A DNA stretch of 42,078 nt from CAIJXJ01 sp964445115 (GTDB taxonomy: Bacteria > Pseudomonadota > Gammaproteobacteria > Burkholderiales > Methylophilaceae). The first letter of the stretch is position 1. Each line of letters opens with the position of its first letter. The DNA is taken from contig CAYUJU010000023.1 of NCBI GenBank assembly GCA_964445115.1, forward strand, positions 1 through 42,078. The letters run 5' to 3'. A program made the position numbers and the translations under genes. Positions 1 to 9,080 of the stretch are shown piece by piece. The notes under the pieces were generated by a model. That model saw nothing but the letters and a program-made list of their open reading frames with translations. It was not told where the DNA came from and made no database searches.

Positions 1-1405
1 AGTGGATCACGCCGTCACCCGGACGCAGGGCCACGCCGCCACGGCTGGACATGAACTCTGGCAGCGTGTGCTGCAGCTTGATATCGACTGGTTTCGGATA
101 AGCCGCGGTGTGGCAGAAGCTCTGCATCACGAGGTCAGCGGAGAAACCGAGGCAGGCGAGCTCCTTCAGTTCGTCGCGGGTCATGGCGCCGGTGGTATCT
201 TGCGAACCGACGGTGGTGATCTTCGGCTCACAATAGGTGCCGGGGCGCACGCCCGCTACGCCGCAGGCCTTGCCGACCATCTTTTGCGCCAGCGTATAGC
301 CCTTGCCGGTGTCCTTGGGCGCCACCGGCTTGATGAACAAGTCGGATGGCGGCAGACCCAGCGCCTCACGCGCCTTGGTGGTCAGGCCTCGGCCGATGAT
401 GAGCGGGATGCGGCCGCCGGCGCGCACTTCGTCCGGCATGGTCAACGGCGCCAGTTCGAAGGTGCTGATCGTATTGCCGGCCTCATCGGTCACCTTGCCA
501 GCGAACGGATGAATCACGATCACGTCACCGGTGTTCATCTGTTCGACGTTACACTGGATCGGCAACGCGCCAGAATCTTCGGCCGTGTTGAAGAAAATCG
601 GTGCAATCTTGCCGCCCAACACAACGCCGCCAGTGCGCTTGTTGGGAATGTGCGGGATATCCTCGCCCATGTGCCATTGGACCGAGTTGATCGCGGACTT
701 GCGCGAGGAGCCGGTGCCTACCACGTCGCCGACATACGCCAGCGGCAGGCCCTTCTGCTTAAGGGTGTCAATGGTAGCGAGGCCATCCGGCATCTTGGCG
801 GTCAGCATGGCCTTGGCATGCAGCGGAATATCCGGGCGCGACCACGCTTCCTGCGCCGGCGAGAGGTCATCGGTATTGGTTTCGCCGGGCACCTTGAACA
901 CCACACACTTGATCGCCTCCGGCAATGCGGGGCGGGAGGTAAACCACTCGGCCCTGGCCCAGGATTCGATCAGTGCCTTGGCGTGGGCATTGCCCGCCTG
1001 CATTTTTTCCTGCACATCGTGGAAGGCATCGAACATCAGGGTGGTATGCGACAGCGCCTTGACCGCCTCGGCAGCCATCGGCGTATCCAGCAACGCCACC
1101 AGCGCCTGCACGTTGTAGCCGCCCAGCATGGTGCCCAGCAGGGCGACGGCACGTTGCGGCGTCACCAGTGACGATTGTGCAGCGCCCTTGGCGATGTCGG
1201 CCAGGAAGGCGGCCTTCACATAGGCGGCCTGATCCACACCAGCCGGGATCCGGTTTTCCAGCAGATCAACCAGCGATTCAGCCTCGCCGGAAGGCGGGTT
1301 CTTGAGCAGTTCGACCAGCTCGGCCACTTGCTCAGCGTTTAGTGGCAAAGGCGGCAAACCGAGTGTGGTGCGCTCGGCAACATGGGTACGGTAGGCGTTC
1401 AGCAT
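1..1405 (-). CDS. acnB: Aconitate hydratase B, N-terminal part (runs off the left edge)
   Basis: The enzyme interconverts citrate and isocitrate in the TCA cycle, and AcnB can also act on 2-methylisocitrate. Reading the minus strand from 1405 gives a protein starting MLNAYRTHVAERTTLGLPP, typical of AcnB with its N-terminal HEAT-like domain. About 468 codons are visible, roughly half of a normal ~860-residue AcnB. Near the window edge the frame contains LPEFMSSRGGVALRPGDGVI, a conserved stretch of the aconitase core. The [4Fe-4S] cysteines lie beyond the window. An AGGA ribosome binding site sits about 7 bases before the ATG. The gene is divergent from the large PAS-GGDEF-EAL gene, with 205 bp between the starts. 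Identification is firm; completeness cannot be judged. Confidence 0.95.
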   Translation of the reverse strand, partial: MLNAYRTHVAERTTLGLPPLPLNAEQVAELVELLKNPPSGEAESLVDLLENRIPAGVDQAAYVKAAFLADIAKGAAQSSLVTPQRAVALLGTMLGGYNVQALVALLDTPMAAEAVKALSHTTLMFDAFHDVQEKMQAGNAHAKALIESWARAEWFTSRPALPEAIKCVVFKVPGETNTDDLSPAQEAWSRPDIPLHAKAMLTAKMPDGLATIDTLKQKGLPLAYVGDVVGTGSSRKSAINSVQWHMGEDIPHIPNKRTGGVVLGGKIAPIFFNTAEDSGALPIQCNVEQMNTGDVIVIHPFAGKVTDEAGNTISTFELAPLTMPDEVRAGGRIPLIIGRGLTTKAREALGLPPSDLFIKPVAPKDTGKGYTLAQKMVGKACGVAGVRPGTYCEPKITTVGSQDTTGAMTRDELKELACLGFSADLVMQSFCHTAAYPKPVDIKLQHTLPEFMSSRGGVALRPGDGVIH

Positions 1406-1610
1406 GGCAGTTCCTGCGATTAAGACGTGAAAGGGAGAATTATAACGGAGGGGATGCCGAATCGCCTGTATTCCTGATGGGCCGGTACAAGCTCATTTTT
1501 GCCATTGAGGCACTACCGCAAATCGTGTACGCTGGTCTTAATCATAAAAAGGGGCTATTGCTACTCACGCCTGCCCCGCAACGTAACTAAAGAAGCATTT
1601 CTCATCTCGA

Positions 1611-4600
1611 ATGCGTTTGGATGATTTTGTCAAAAAGCTGCTGAACCTGAGCAGTCGCAGCCTTCTGTTGGTAGCGACCAGCGCAGCCGTTACCGGCACC
1701 ATGATCATTGTGACCCTCATGGAATGGCTGCTCACGGGGGACATCACCGCCGACTTCCTGTTGACCGGATTCGTCGCCTCGCTGTGTGTTGGGACCCTCG
1801 TCAGCGGTCTGCTTATTCTGATCGCCGACCGGCAGAAGGCATGGCTTTCACGCATGGAAGCTGCCGAGCGGGATCAGCAGATACTGGCTGGATTGCACAA
1901 TGAGCACGGCGCCTTCTACTCCATCATCGAGCAATCCATCGTTCCATACGCGCTTAATGATGCCGAAGGCAATATCGTCCACCTCAACGAAGCCCTCACC
2001 AAGACCTTCGGGTACACGCTGCAGGACATTCCGACCCTAGAAGCCTGGTGGCCACAGGCTTATCCGGACCCGGCGTATCGCGCTCAGGTGCAGACAGGGT
2101 GGGTGGAACGCCTGCTACGTCACAGAACCACCGGCGCCCCCTTCGAGGCGATGGAGGTGGAGATTCGCTGCAAAGACGGCAGCGTCAAGACCGTCATGGC
2201 CAGCGCCGCCAATACCCAGGGCTTGTTCAAGACACTGGACCTGGTGGTGTTGGTCGACGTCACGGCGCAGAAGGACGCCGAGAGACTGGCCAGCCAGACC
2301 GCGCATCAATACCGGCACATGCTGGACTACGCACCGTTCCCGATTGTGATTATCGAGGCCAGCAACAGCACGCTGATCTACGGCAACGAACATGCCCAAG
2401 CCTTGTTCGGGCTGTCACAGCAGGATGGCGTGGGCTATTCCACACTGCACTTCTTCACCGATCCCAGTGACCGGGAACGCATGCTGGAAGCCATACATGC
2501 GACGGGACATATCTACGATTTCGAAGCCCGCATGCGCACGCTGGGCGGCCGGATGTTCTGGGCTTCGTTATCGTCCGAAATCGTGGAATTCGAAGGACGT
2601 CCCTGCGTCATTTCCTGCGTGCACGACATCGACATCCGGAAACGTACCGAAGAACTGCAGCGTCGCAGCGCCGAACAGTACCGGCAGCTGATCGACTCCA
2701 TTGCCGTCCCGGTCGCTGTCTCGAGCCTGGAAAGCGGCGAAACCCTCTACGCCAACGAACGCTGCCGTCAACTGTTCCGTGCCACCAATGACGCTGCGAT
2801 CAACCACCCGGTCACGACCTTCTACGCCGATCCCAATGAACGCACTGCCATTCTTGAAGAACTCGGCAGGGATGGCCAGATCATTGATCGCGAGATCCAG
2901 ATGCGCCGACTGGACGGAGAACTGTTCTGGGGGCAGATCTCGACCACCGTCATCGAAATTGATGGCAAACAGGCCCTGCTGACCTCCGTCCTCGACATTG
3001 AGGCACGCCGACATGCTGAACAGGCGCTACGCAGCAGCGCCAAGCGTTACACCGATCTAATCGAGAACGCCCCCTTGCCACTGGTCGTCACGGATGAGGC
3101 CTCCGGGATTGTCCTGATGGCGAACCACAACGCGTGCAGCATGTTCCTGACCAAGATGGAAGATTTTGTCGGGAAGCCCACCATCTCGTTCTACGTAGAC
3201 CCTGAGCGACGCGCATTGTTGCGCACCGACAGCGCTCGCCTCATCGCCAATACCAACACCATGGTGATCACTGAAGAGTGGCTGCGCAAGGGGGATGGTG
3301 AGACCTTCTGGGCCTCGCTTTCAGTCGGTAAAATCGAGTTCGACGGCAAACCGGCTTACCTCACGGCCGTCACCGACATCAGCGAACGCAAAAAAGCGGA
3401 AGACATTCTTCGCGACGATGCCCAGCGTTATCGCAACCTGATCGATACCGCCCCGTTCCCGATCGTCGTCACCGACATCGAAGCAAGCAACCTGCTCTAC
3501 GCCAATCCGCGCGCGGACCAGATGTTCCTGGGAACATCCAGAGACCAGTTCAACGGGAATATTGAAGGATATTTCGGCCAACCCACCAGTCAGTTCTTTA
3601 TCGATCCTGATGCCCACATACGCCTGCGCACCATGGGCATGGAACACCTGAAGTCAGGCCAGACCAGCTTCGAATACGAGGCAAAATTGCGCACGCTCGA
3701 TGGCCGTGAGTTTTGGGCACTGCTCTCGATCGCATTCATCGAATTCGATGGCAAACTATCCCTGATCACCTCGATTTCCGACATCACCACGCACAAACTG
3801 GCAGCAGACGTCATGCGCGAGAGCGCGATCCGGTACCGGCACCTGATCGAGTCAGCCCCTTTCCCAATCATTGTTGCTGAGCTCGAGACAGGCAAGGTTC
3901 TCTTCGCGAACGAACGGGCAGCCGTGCTGTTCGGTCTGTCTTCCAAGGAAGAAGCTGCCGGAAAATCTACCCTGGAGGCCTATGTCGATCCAGGCCGGCG
4001 CAATGAGCTACTTGGACGTTTGATCGCCGGGGAAACTGTCATCGATTATGAAGTCGAACTGCGTCGCTTCAGCGGCTCGACTTTCTGGGCGCTGATTTCT
4101 TCCGTCAAGTTCGAGTTCGACGGAAAAACGGCCCTGCTGACGTCGATCAACGACATATCCGTACAACGGACCTTGCTGGAATCCACCGAGGAATCGCATC
4201 GCCTGCTGCAAACCGTGCTACAGACGATGCCGCAACGCGTATTCTGGAAAGATCGGGACTCCCGCTATCTGGGGTGCAACCCCGCCTTTGCAAAAGATGC
4301 CGGCCTCGAAAGTTCCGATGATCTCATCGGCAAGACCGATTTCGACATGGGATGGAAAGACCAGGCCGAGATTTACCGTGCCGACGACAAGGAGGTCATG
4401 CAGAGCCGCCACCCCAAGCTGAACTTCGTCGAACCGCAAACCACACCCTCCGGAGACATGATCTGGCTGGAGACCTCCAAAGTTCCATTGTTCGACCTGC
4501 AAGACAATGTCATGGGCATCGTCGGCGTCTACGACGACATCACGGAACGCAAATTGGCCGCAGAAAAGCTGGCACTCTCGGCGCGCGTATTCAGCGAGGC

Positions 4601-6623
4601 GCATGAAGGCATCCTGATCAGCGATGCGAACGGCATCATTCTCGACGTGAACCCGACCTTCTGCCAGATCACCGGCTATTCGCGCGAGGAAGTCATCGGC
4701 CGCAACCCGAATATCCTCAAATCCGGGCGCCAATCCCCCGAGTTTTACGTCGACATGTGGCGCAACCTGGCCGAACAAGGCTTCTGGCACGGCGAGGTAT
4801 GGAACCGCAAGAAGGACGGCAGCCTGTACGCCGAGTTGCTGACGATCTCGGCGCTGCGCGGGGATGACGGGCTGGTACACCATTACATCGCGCTGTTCTC
4901 CGATATCACCCAGAGCAAGCACCAGCAGCAGAAACTGGAACTGCTGGCGCACTACGACGTGCTGACGCGTCTGCCCAACCGCGTGCTGTTCGCCGACCGT
5001 TTCGGCCAGGCGATGGCGCGCTGCAAACGCGATGGCAACACGCTGCTCGCCGTCTGTTACATGGACCTGGACGGATTCAAGCAGGTCAACGACACGCTGG
5101 GCCACGATGCAGGTGACCAGTTGCTGGTGCAGGTCGCGGAACGGATCAAGTCCATGTTGCGCGAAGAGGATACGGTCTCCCGCCTGGGCGGCGACGAGTT
5201 CGCGCTGCTGCTGGGCGACCTCAAGAGCGTTGAGCAGTGCCGACAGGCGCTGGATCGCATCCACCGCACCATCGCCCAGCCGTACCTGATCGGTGAGCAG
5301 AGCGTGGTCATTGGCGCCAGCAGCGGGGTAGCCCTGTACCCGCAGGATGAGGGCGACCCCGACACCCTACTGCGCCATGCCGACCAGGCAATGTACGAAG
5401 CCAAGCTGGCCGGACGCAACCGCTACCAGTTGTTCGATGCGGTGCACGACCTCGAACGCCAGCAGCATCGGCTCAAGTTGGACTCCGTGGAAACAGCGCT
5501 CGATCAGGGCCAGTTCCGCCTCTATTACCAACCCAAGGTCAACCTGAAGACCGGCGAGGTGTTTGGCGTGGAGGCGCTGATCCGCTGGATCCATCCCGAG
5601 CGCGGGTTGGTACCACCGATCGAGTTTCTGCCCATGCTGGAATCGACCCCGGTGGAAATCACGCTGGGCAACTGGGTCATCGGCGAAGCCATGCAGCAAC
5701 TGGATCGCTGGCGCAAGGCGGGGATCCACCTGCAAGTTAGCGTCAACATCTCACCCGCGCACCTGCAGGAGAAGAGCTTCTTCGCGTCGCTGGACTCCGT
5801 GCTGAGCCTCCATCCCGAGGTTCCGTCCAACAAGTTCGAAATCGAGGTGCTGGAAAGCAGCGTGATGGAAGACCTGTCCGTGATCGGTGACGTTCTGGCC
5901 GCCTGCCGTGACGCACTGGGCGTCAACATCGCCCTGGACGACTTCGGCACCGGATACTCGTCGCTCACACATTTGCGCCACCTGCCGGCCAATACGGTCA
6001 AGATCGACCAGAGCTTCGTGCGGGACATGCTGGATGACCCGGACGATTATTCCATCATCGAAGGCGTGGTGGGGTTGGCCCACGCCTTCCGTCGGCAGGT
6101 GATCGCGGAAGGCGTCGAAACCGCCGCTCACGGACGCATGCTGCTGGCCATGGGCTGCACGCTGGCGCAGGGCTACGCCATCGCCCGCCCGATGCCGGCG
6201 GAGGACATTCCACACTGGTTGCAGACGTACCGTTCCGACCCGGCCTGGGTCACACTGGCTGAACAGAGCCTGACGGATACCCAAAGCCTGCTGCTACTCA
6301 TGGAACTGGCGCTGGAGCAATGGTATAGGCGTCTGCTAGAGGGACTGGACACCCCTTCCGGAAGGTCACCCCATTGGCCCATCATGCGCTGTGAATCCAG
6401 CCACTGCGGCCGGTTGCTGGAGCGGGCGAAAAAAGAGGCGTTGTTCACTCCCCATCAGATCAAGGCGCTCGACGACGCACAGCGTGCGCTGCACGCCACT
6501 GGCAACCAGTTGATGCGCGCCTATCTGGATCAAAAGACCGAGAGTGTTGCCACTGGCCGCAAGACTCTCACCGATCAAATTGAGGCGATCAAGATCGTGC
6601 TGCAGGAGCTTACCGAAGCCTAG
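1611..6623 (+). CDS. Membrane-anchored eight-PAS GGDEF-EAL cyclic-di-GMP protein
   Basis: This 1670-residue protein probably makes and/or degrades cyclic di-GMP in response to small ligands or redox state. Two membrane segments lie near residues 18-38 and 49-71. Eight PAS domains follow at about 102-225, 233-343, 356-466, 478-593, 606-728, 741-850, 864-981 and 992-1105. PAS2 to PAS6 look like copies of one another (YRxLIxxAPFPI opening, FDGK and TSxxDI near the end). GGDEF is intact at residues 1193-1197, with an RxxD inhibitory site at 1184-1187. EAL is at 1321-1323, with DDFGTGYSSL and KIDQSF motifs, so both activities look possible. Residues 1545-1670 add a helical tail with HC at 1598-1599 and H1628, faintly like a CZB zinc-binding domain. 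The gene stands alone. Its partner and signal are unknown. Confidence 0.95.
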   Translation: MRLDDFVKKLLNLSSRSLLLVATSAAVTGTMIIVTLMEWLLTGDITADFLLTGFVASLCVGTLVSGLLILIADRQKAWLSRMEAAERDQQILAGLHNEHGAFYSIIEQSIVPYALNDAEGNIVHLNEALTKTFGYTLQDIPTLEAWWPQAYPDPAYRAQVQTGWVERLLRHRTTGAPFEAMEVEIRCKDGSVKTVMASAANTQGLFKTLDLVVLVDVTAQKDAERLASQTAHQYRHMLDYAPFPIVIIEASNSTLIYGNEHAQALFGLSQQDGVGYSTLHFFTDPSDRERMLEAIHATGHIYDFEARMRTLGGRMFWASLSSEIVEFEGRPCVISCVHDIDIRKRTEELQRRSAEQYRQLIDSIAVPVAVSSLESGETLYANERCRQLFRATNDAAINHPVTTFYADPNERTAILEELGRDGQIIDREIQMRRLDGELFWGQISTTVIEIDGKQALLTSVLDIEARRHAEQALRSSAKRYTDLIENAPLPLVVTDEASGIVLMANHNACSMFLTKMEDFVGKPTISFYVDPERRALLRTDSARLIANTNTMVITEEWLRKGDGETFWASLSVGKIEFDGKPAYLTAVTDISERKKAEDILRDDAQRYRNLIDTAPFPIVVTDIEASNLLYANPRADQMFLGTSRDQFNGNIEGYFGQPTSQFFIDPDAHIRLRTMGMEHLKSGQTSFEYEAKLRTLDGREFWALLSIAFIEFDGKLSLITSISDITTHKLAADVMRESAIRYRHLIESAPFPIIVAELETGKVLFANERAAVLFGLSSKEEAAGKSTLEAYVDPGRRNELLGRLIAGETVIDYEVELRRFSGSTFWALISSVKFEFDGKTALLTSINDISVQRTLLESTEESHRLLQTVLQTMPQRVFWKDRDSRYLGCNPAFAKDAGLESSDDLIGKTDFDMGWKDQAEIYRADDKEVMQSRHPKLNFVEPQTTPSGDMIWLETSKVPLFDLQDNVMGIVGVYDDITERKLAAEKLALSARVFSEAHEGILISDANGIILDVNPTFCQITGYSREEVIGRNPNILKSGRQSPEFYVDMWRNLAEQGFWHGEVWNRKKDGSLYAELLTISALRGDDGLVHHYIALFSDITQSKHQQQKLELLAHYDVLTRLPNRVLFADRFGQAMARCKRDGNTLLAVCYMDLDGFKQVNDTLGHDAGDQLLVQVAERIKSMLREEDTVSRLGGDEFALLLGDLKSVEQCRQALDRIHRTIAQPYLIGEQSVVIGASSGVALYPQDEGDPDTLLRHADQAMYEAKLAGRNRYQLFDAVHDLERQQHRLKLDSVETALDQGQFRLYYQPKVNLKTGEVFGVEALIRWIHPERGLVPPIEFLPMLESTPVEITLGNWVIGEAMQQLDRWRKAGIHLQVSVNISPAHLQEKSFFASLDSVLSLHPEVPSNKFEIEVLESSVMEDLSVIGDVLAACRDALGVNIALDDFGTGYSSLTHLRHLPANTVKIDQSFVRDMLDDPDDYSIIEGVVGLAHAFRRQVIAEGVETAAHGRMLLAMGCTLAQGYAIARPMPAEDIPHWLQTYRSDPAWVTLAEQSLTDTQSLLLLMELALEQWYRRLLEGLDTPSGRSPHWPIMRCESSHCGRLLERAKKEALFTPHQIKALDDAQRALHATGNQLMRAYLDQKTESVATGRKTLTDQIEAIKIVLQELTEA

Positions 6624-6698
6624 ATCCGGATAATATCAAGCGACGCTCTAGCCTAGGCTACCTGCCTCGTCGCCACCTCGAGACCTGATTTATCCGGG

Positions 6699-6992
6699 TT
6701 AGAAGGCTGACTTGCTGAACGGCGAAGCGCAACTACGGCCGGTCTTGCCTTCCAGTTCGTCGAGTAGTTCCTGCTGATAGCCTTTGCCGTTCTTCAACTC
6801 GAGAAATACCCGCACCTCATGCACGGTCACCATGCCATCCTTGTTGGTGTCCATCGCACGAATGTTGTCTTCGACACTGGGCGTGGCGTCATCGGCCATG
6901 CCCGCTGCGGAGAGCGCCAGCAGGATGACCGGCAGGCACCGCAGGGAGGCACAGCGGAGAGGTTTCCATCGAAAGTTCATGACACCACACAT
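6699..6992 (-). CDS. Small exported single EF-hand protein
   Basis: A 97-residue protein with a basic N-terminus, a hydrophobic stretch (LPVILLALSAAGMA) that looks like a signal peptide, and one canonical EF-hand loop, DTNKDGMVTVHE. The loop has acidic or polar residues at positions 1, 3, 5, 9 and 12, so it should bind calcium in the periplasm. The partner helix continues into a lysine- and glutamate-rich segment. A single EF-hand usually pairs with another copy or a partner. Two starts are possible: ATG at 6992 or at 6980 (MNFRWKPLR). Neither has a convincing Shine-Dalgarno, and the second gives a cleaner signal peptide. It is divergent from cpxR, 180 bp away. The specific role is unknown. 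Confidence 0.7.
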   Translation of the reverse strand: MCGVMNFRWKPLRCASLRCLPVILLALSAAGMADDATPSVEDNIRAMDTNKDGMVTVHEVRVFLELKNGKGYQQELLDELEGKTGRSCASPFSKSAF

Positions 6993-7080
6993 CCATCAGA
7001 AATTGCTAATAATGCAGTAGAACCGTCGCGCGATCAAAAGTTCCACATCTACCCAACGCCAAGCCCGCCGACTCCCGAGT

Positions 7081-7095
7081 GTTAAATCAGGTAAA
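7081..7095 (+). promoter_or_regulatory. Putative CpxR box upstream of cpxR
   Basis: GTTAA, five bases, then GTAAA. This resembles the enterobacterial CpxR consensus of two GTAAA half-sites separated by a few bases. It sits about 78 bp before the cpxR start, where autoregulation would be expected. Part of it overlaps a small dyad, CAGGT-AAA-ACCTG, at 7088-7100. The match is by eye only. Confidence 0.4.
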
Positions 7096-7172
7096 ACCTG
7101 CCGCCCCCCTCTAGGTAAGGCAGGCGTGCTCCGCTACTATGCCACCATGCAAATCTCGCGGAAATCCTGACC

Positions 7173-7856
7173 ATGTCCCGCATTCTGCTGGTAGACGACG
7201 ATGTCGAGCTGGTGAGCCTGTTGCGTGAGTACCTGGAAGCGGAAGGGCTGCACGTCTCCGTGGCACACGATGGCGCACAGGGTGCGCAGCAAGCCTTGAC
7301 CGGTGACCACGACCTGGCGGTGCTCGACGTGATGATGCCGGTGATGAACGGCATAGATGCCCTGCGCCGCATCCGCCAGGAAAGTCGCATGCCGGTGATC
7401 ATGCTCACCGCCAAGGGCGACGATATGGACCGCATCCTCGGGCTTGAACTCGGAGCGGACGACTATGTGCCCAAGCCCTGTACCCCAAGGGAATTGCTGG
7501 CACGGATCCGTGCCATCCTGCGTCGCACCGAGGCGCCCGTTCCCACGGAACTCCAGCGCATCGACCTGCCGCCACTCACGATCTGGCCGCAGCAACGGCG
7601 TGCCGAATGGCATGACAAACCGCTGGATCTCACCAGCACCGAGTACAACCTGCTGGAAGTGCTGGCGCGCCATGCCGGCAAGCCGGTCAGCAAACAGGAA
7701 TTGTCGCAACAGGCGCTGGGACGCCCGCTGGCCCGTTTCGATCGCAGCATCGACGTGCACCTGAGCAGCATCCGCCACAAGCTGGGCACGATGGATGACG
7801 GTCGTTCCTACATCCAGACGGTCTATCGGCTGGGTTACCAGTACCTCAAGGACTAG
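7173..7856 (+). CDS. cpxR: CpxR-type response regulator (OmpR family)
   Basis: A DNA-binding response regulator of 227 residues. The receiver domain (about 1-115) has the acidic pocket DDD at 8-10, the phosphorylated aspartate D52 in LDVMMP, T79 and K101. The C-terminal winged helix (about 130-227) ends with a typical TVYRLGYQYL wing. The stretches GIDALRRIRQ, LGLELGADDYVPKP and FDRSIDVHLSSIRHKL resemble E. coli CpxR more than other OmpR-family members. The kinase gene follows after 12 bp, so the two are co-transcribed. A CpxP/Spy-like gene lies downstream, as expected for an envelope-stress system. A CpxR-like box at 7081-7095 suggests autoregulation. The assignment to the Cpx subfamily is by resemblance; the target list is unknown. 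Confidence 0.88.
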   Translation: MSRILLVDDDVELVSLLREYLEAEGLHVSVAHDGAQGAQQALTGDHDLAVLDVMMPVMNGIDALRRIRQESRMPVIMLTAKGDDMDRILGLELGADDYVPKPCTPRELLARIRAILRRTEAPVPTELQRIDLPPLTIWPQQRRAEWHDKPLDLTSTEYNLLEVLARHAGKPVSKQELSQQALGRPLARFDRSIDVHLSSIRHKLGTMDDGRSYIQTVYRLGYQYLKD

Positions 7857-7868
7857 GGCACCATTCAA

Positions 7869-8966
7869 ATGGGAAGACTGTTCTGGAAATTCTTCATTTT
7901 CATCTGGCTGCTGCAGATGGCCGCCATGGTGGCCGTCGGCACCAGTTTCTGGCTGCGCCACAAGGCGTTCGAGGCAGAGCGCGCGCAGGAAATGGCGGCG
8001 ACAGGCAAGGTCTGGAAACGTGACCCGCGTCACCCGAGACCACCCTACCGTGGACCGTTTCCGGTCGAGCCGCTGATCGCCACCCTGTTTGCCAGCCTGG
8101 TGAGCGCAGCCCTTCTGGCGCGGTATTTTTCCAAACCGATCCGCAACCTGAAGACGGCCTTCGATGCGGCGGCGAACGGCAACCTCGACGTGCGCATCGG
8201 CCACACCATGCCTCGTCGCAAGGATGAACTGGCCGACCTTGGCCACGACTTTGACCGCATGGCCGAACGGTTGAAGCAGGCCATGCAATCACAGCGCCGT
8301 CTGCTGCATGACGTGTCGCACGAGCTGCGTTCCCCGCTCGCCCGCCTGCAGGCCGCGGTAGGGTTGGCCAGACAGAGTCCGGAAAAGCTGCTCGACACGA
8401 TGGATCGCATCGAACTCGAAAGCAGCCGCATCGACCAACTGGTCGGCGAACTGCTGACGCTTTCCAGGCTGGACGCCGGTGCCTACGACCTGAACGGCGA
8501 GCCATTCATGATCAGCGAATTGCTCGATGAGATCCTCGACGATGCGCGTTTCGAAGCAGAAAGCAGCGGACATGTCGTGACATTCGAAGGCAGCTCACAT
8601 GCCAAGGTACGCGGCCATGCGGAATGGCTGCACCGCGCGATCGAAAACGTCGTCCGCAATGCGCTGCGCCATACTCCGGCGGGCAAAACGATCCGCCTCT
8701 CCTGCGAGGACGATCTCCCTAACGGCGTCATCCGTATCGCCATTTGCGACGAAGGTCCCGGGGTGCCGGAAACGGAACTGCCGCAGTTGTTCGAACCGTT
8801 TTTCCGCGGCGTGCACGCGCAGGGAACTGCCGGCCACGGTTTGGGGCTGGCAATCGCCAAGCGGATCATCGACGCCCATGGCGGCACGATTCAGGCGCGA
8901 AATCGCACGTCCGGCGGCCTGTGCATGGAGATCGTGCTGCCGGCCAATCCCTCAGGAAACGTCTGA
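7869..8966 (+). CDS. cpxA: CpxA-type sensor histidine kinase
   Basis: An inner-membrane sensor kinase of 365 residues, partner of the preceding response regulator. There is a membrane segment at about 8-29, a short periplasmic loop, a second membrane segment at about 67-86 and a HAMP linker with the SKPIRNL start. The H-box is HDVSHELRSPLARL with the phosphorylated H151. Then come the N-box (NVVRNALRHTP), the G1 box DEGPGVP and the G2 box GHGLGLAIAK of the ATP-binding domain. The periplasmic loop is only about 35 residues (E. coli CpxA has well over 100) and is rich in R, P and H. That argues for sensing through the membrane, by a metal or by a partner such as the CpxP-like protein, rather than with a folded sensor domain. 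Family certain, signal unknown. Confidence 0.88.
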   Translation: MGRLFWKFFIFIWLLQMAAMVAVGTSFWLRHKAFEAERAQEMAATGKVWKRDPRHPRPPYRGPFPVEPLIATLFASLVSAALLARYFSKPIRNLKTAFDAAANGNLDVRIGHTMPRRKDELADLGHDFDRMAERLKQAMQSQRRLLHDVSHELRSPLARLQAAVGLARQSPEKLLDTMDRIELESSRIDQLVGELLTLSRLDAGAYDLNGEPFMISELLDEILDDARFEAESSGHVVTFEGSSHAKVRGHAEWLHRAIENVVRNALRHTPAGKTIRLSCEDDLPNGVIRIAICDEGPGVPETELPQLFEPFFRGVHAQGTAGHGLGLAIAKRIIDAHGGTIQARNRTSGGLCMEIVLPANPSGNV

Positions 8967-8985
8967 CCACCACGGTTTGCACAAC

Positions 8986-9001
8986 TTTACATCCGCTTAA
9001 C
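8986..9001 (-). promoter_or_regulatory. Putative CpxR box upstream of the CpxP/Spy-like gene
   Basis: Read on the minus strand the site is GTTAA, six bases, GTAAA: the same half-sites as the one ahead of cpxR but with one extra base in the spacer and the opposite orientation. It lies about 80 bp before the periplasmic-protein gene. Two such sites at the two expected promoters strengthen each other, but the motif is short. Confidence 0.35.
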
Positions 9002-9080
9002 CGCGCTTCACAGGCGCGGCTCGCACAATGTCATCACTGCATCACGATTCGATGCTGAGATGACAATCAAGGAGATCCTC

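Noticed and set aside
2..1171. Long plus-strand open frame of 389 codons
   Set aside because: It lies antisense to acnB, whose minus-strand translation is a clear aconitase; the plus-strand product is low-complexity and unlike any family.
6649..6660. 12-bp perfect palindrome TAGCCTAGGCTA after the PAS-GGDEF-EAL gene
   Set aside because: It has no loop, no T-tract and no recurrence in the window; chance is likely.
7137..8288. 383-codon minus-strand frame
   Set aside because: Mirror of cpxR and cpxA, which have all their catalytic motifs.
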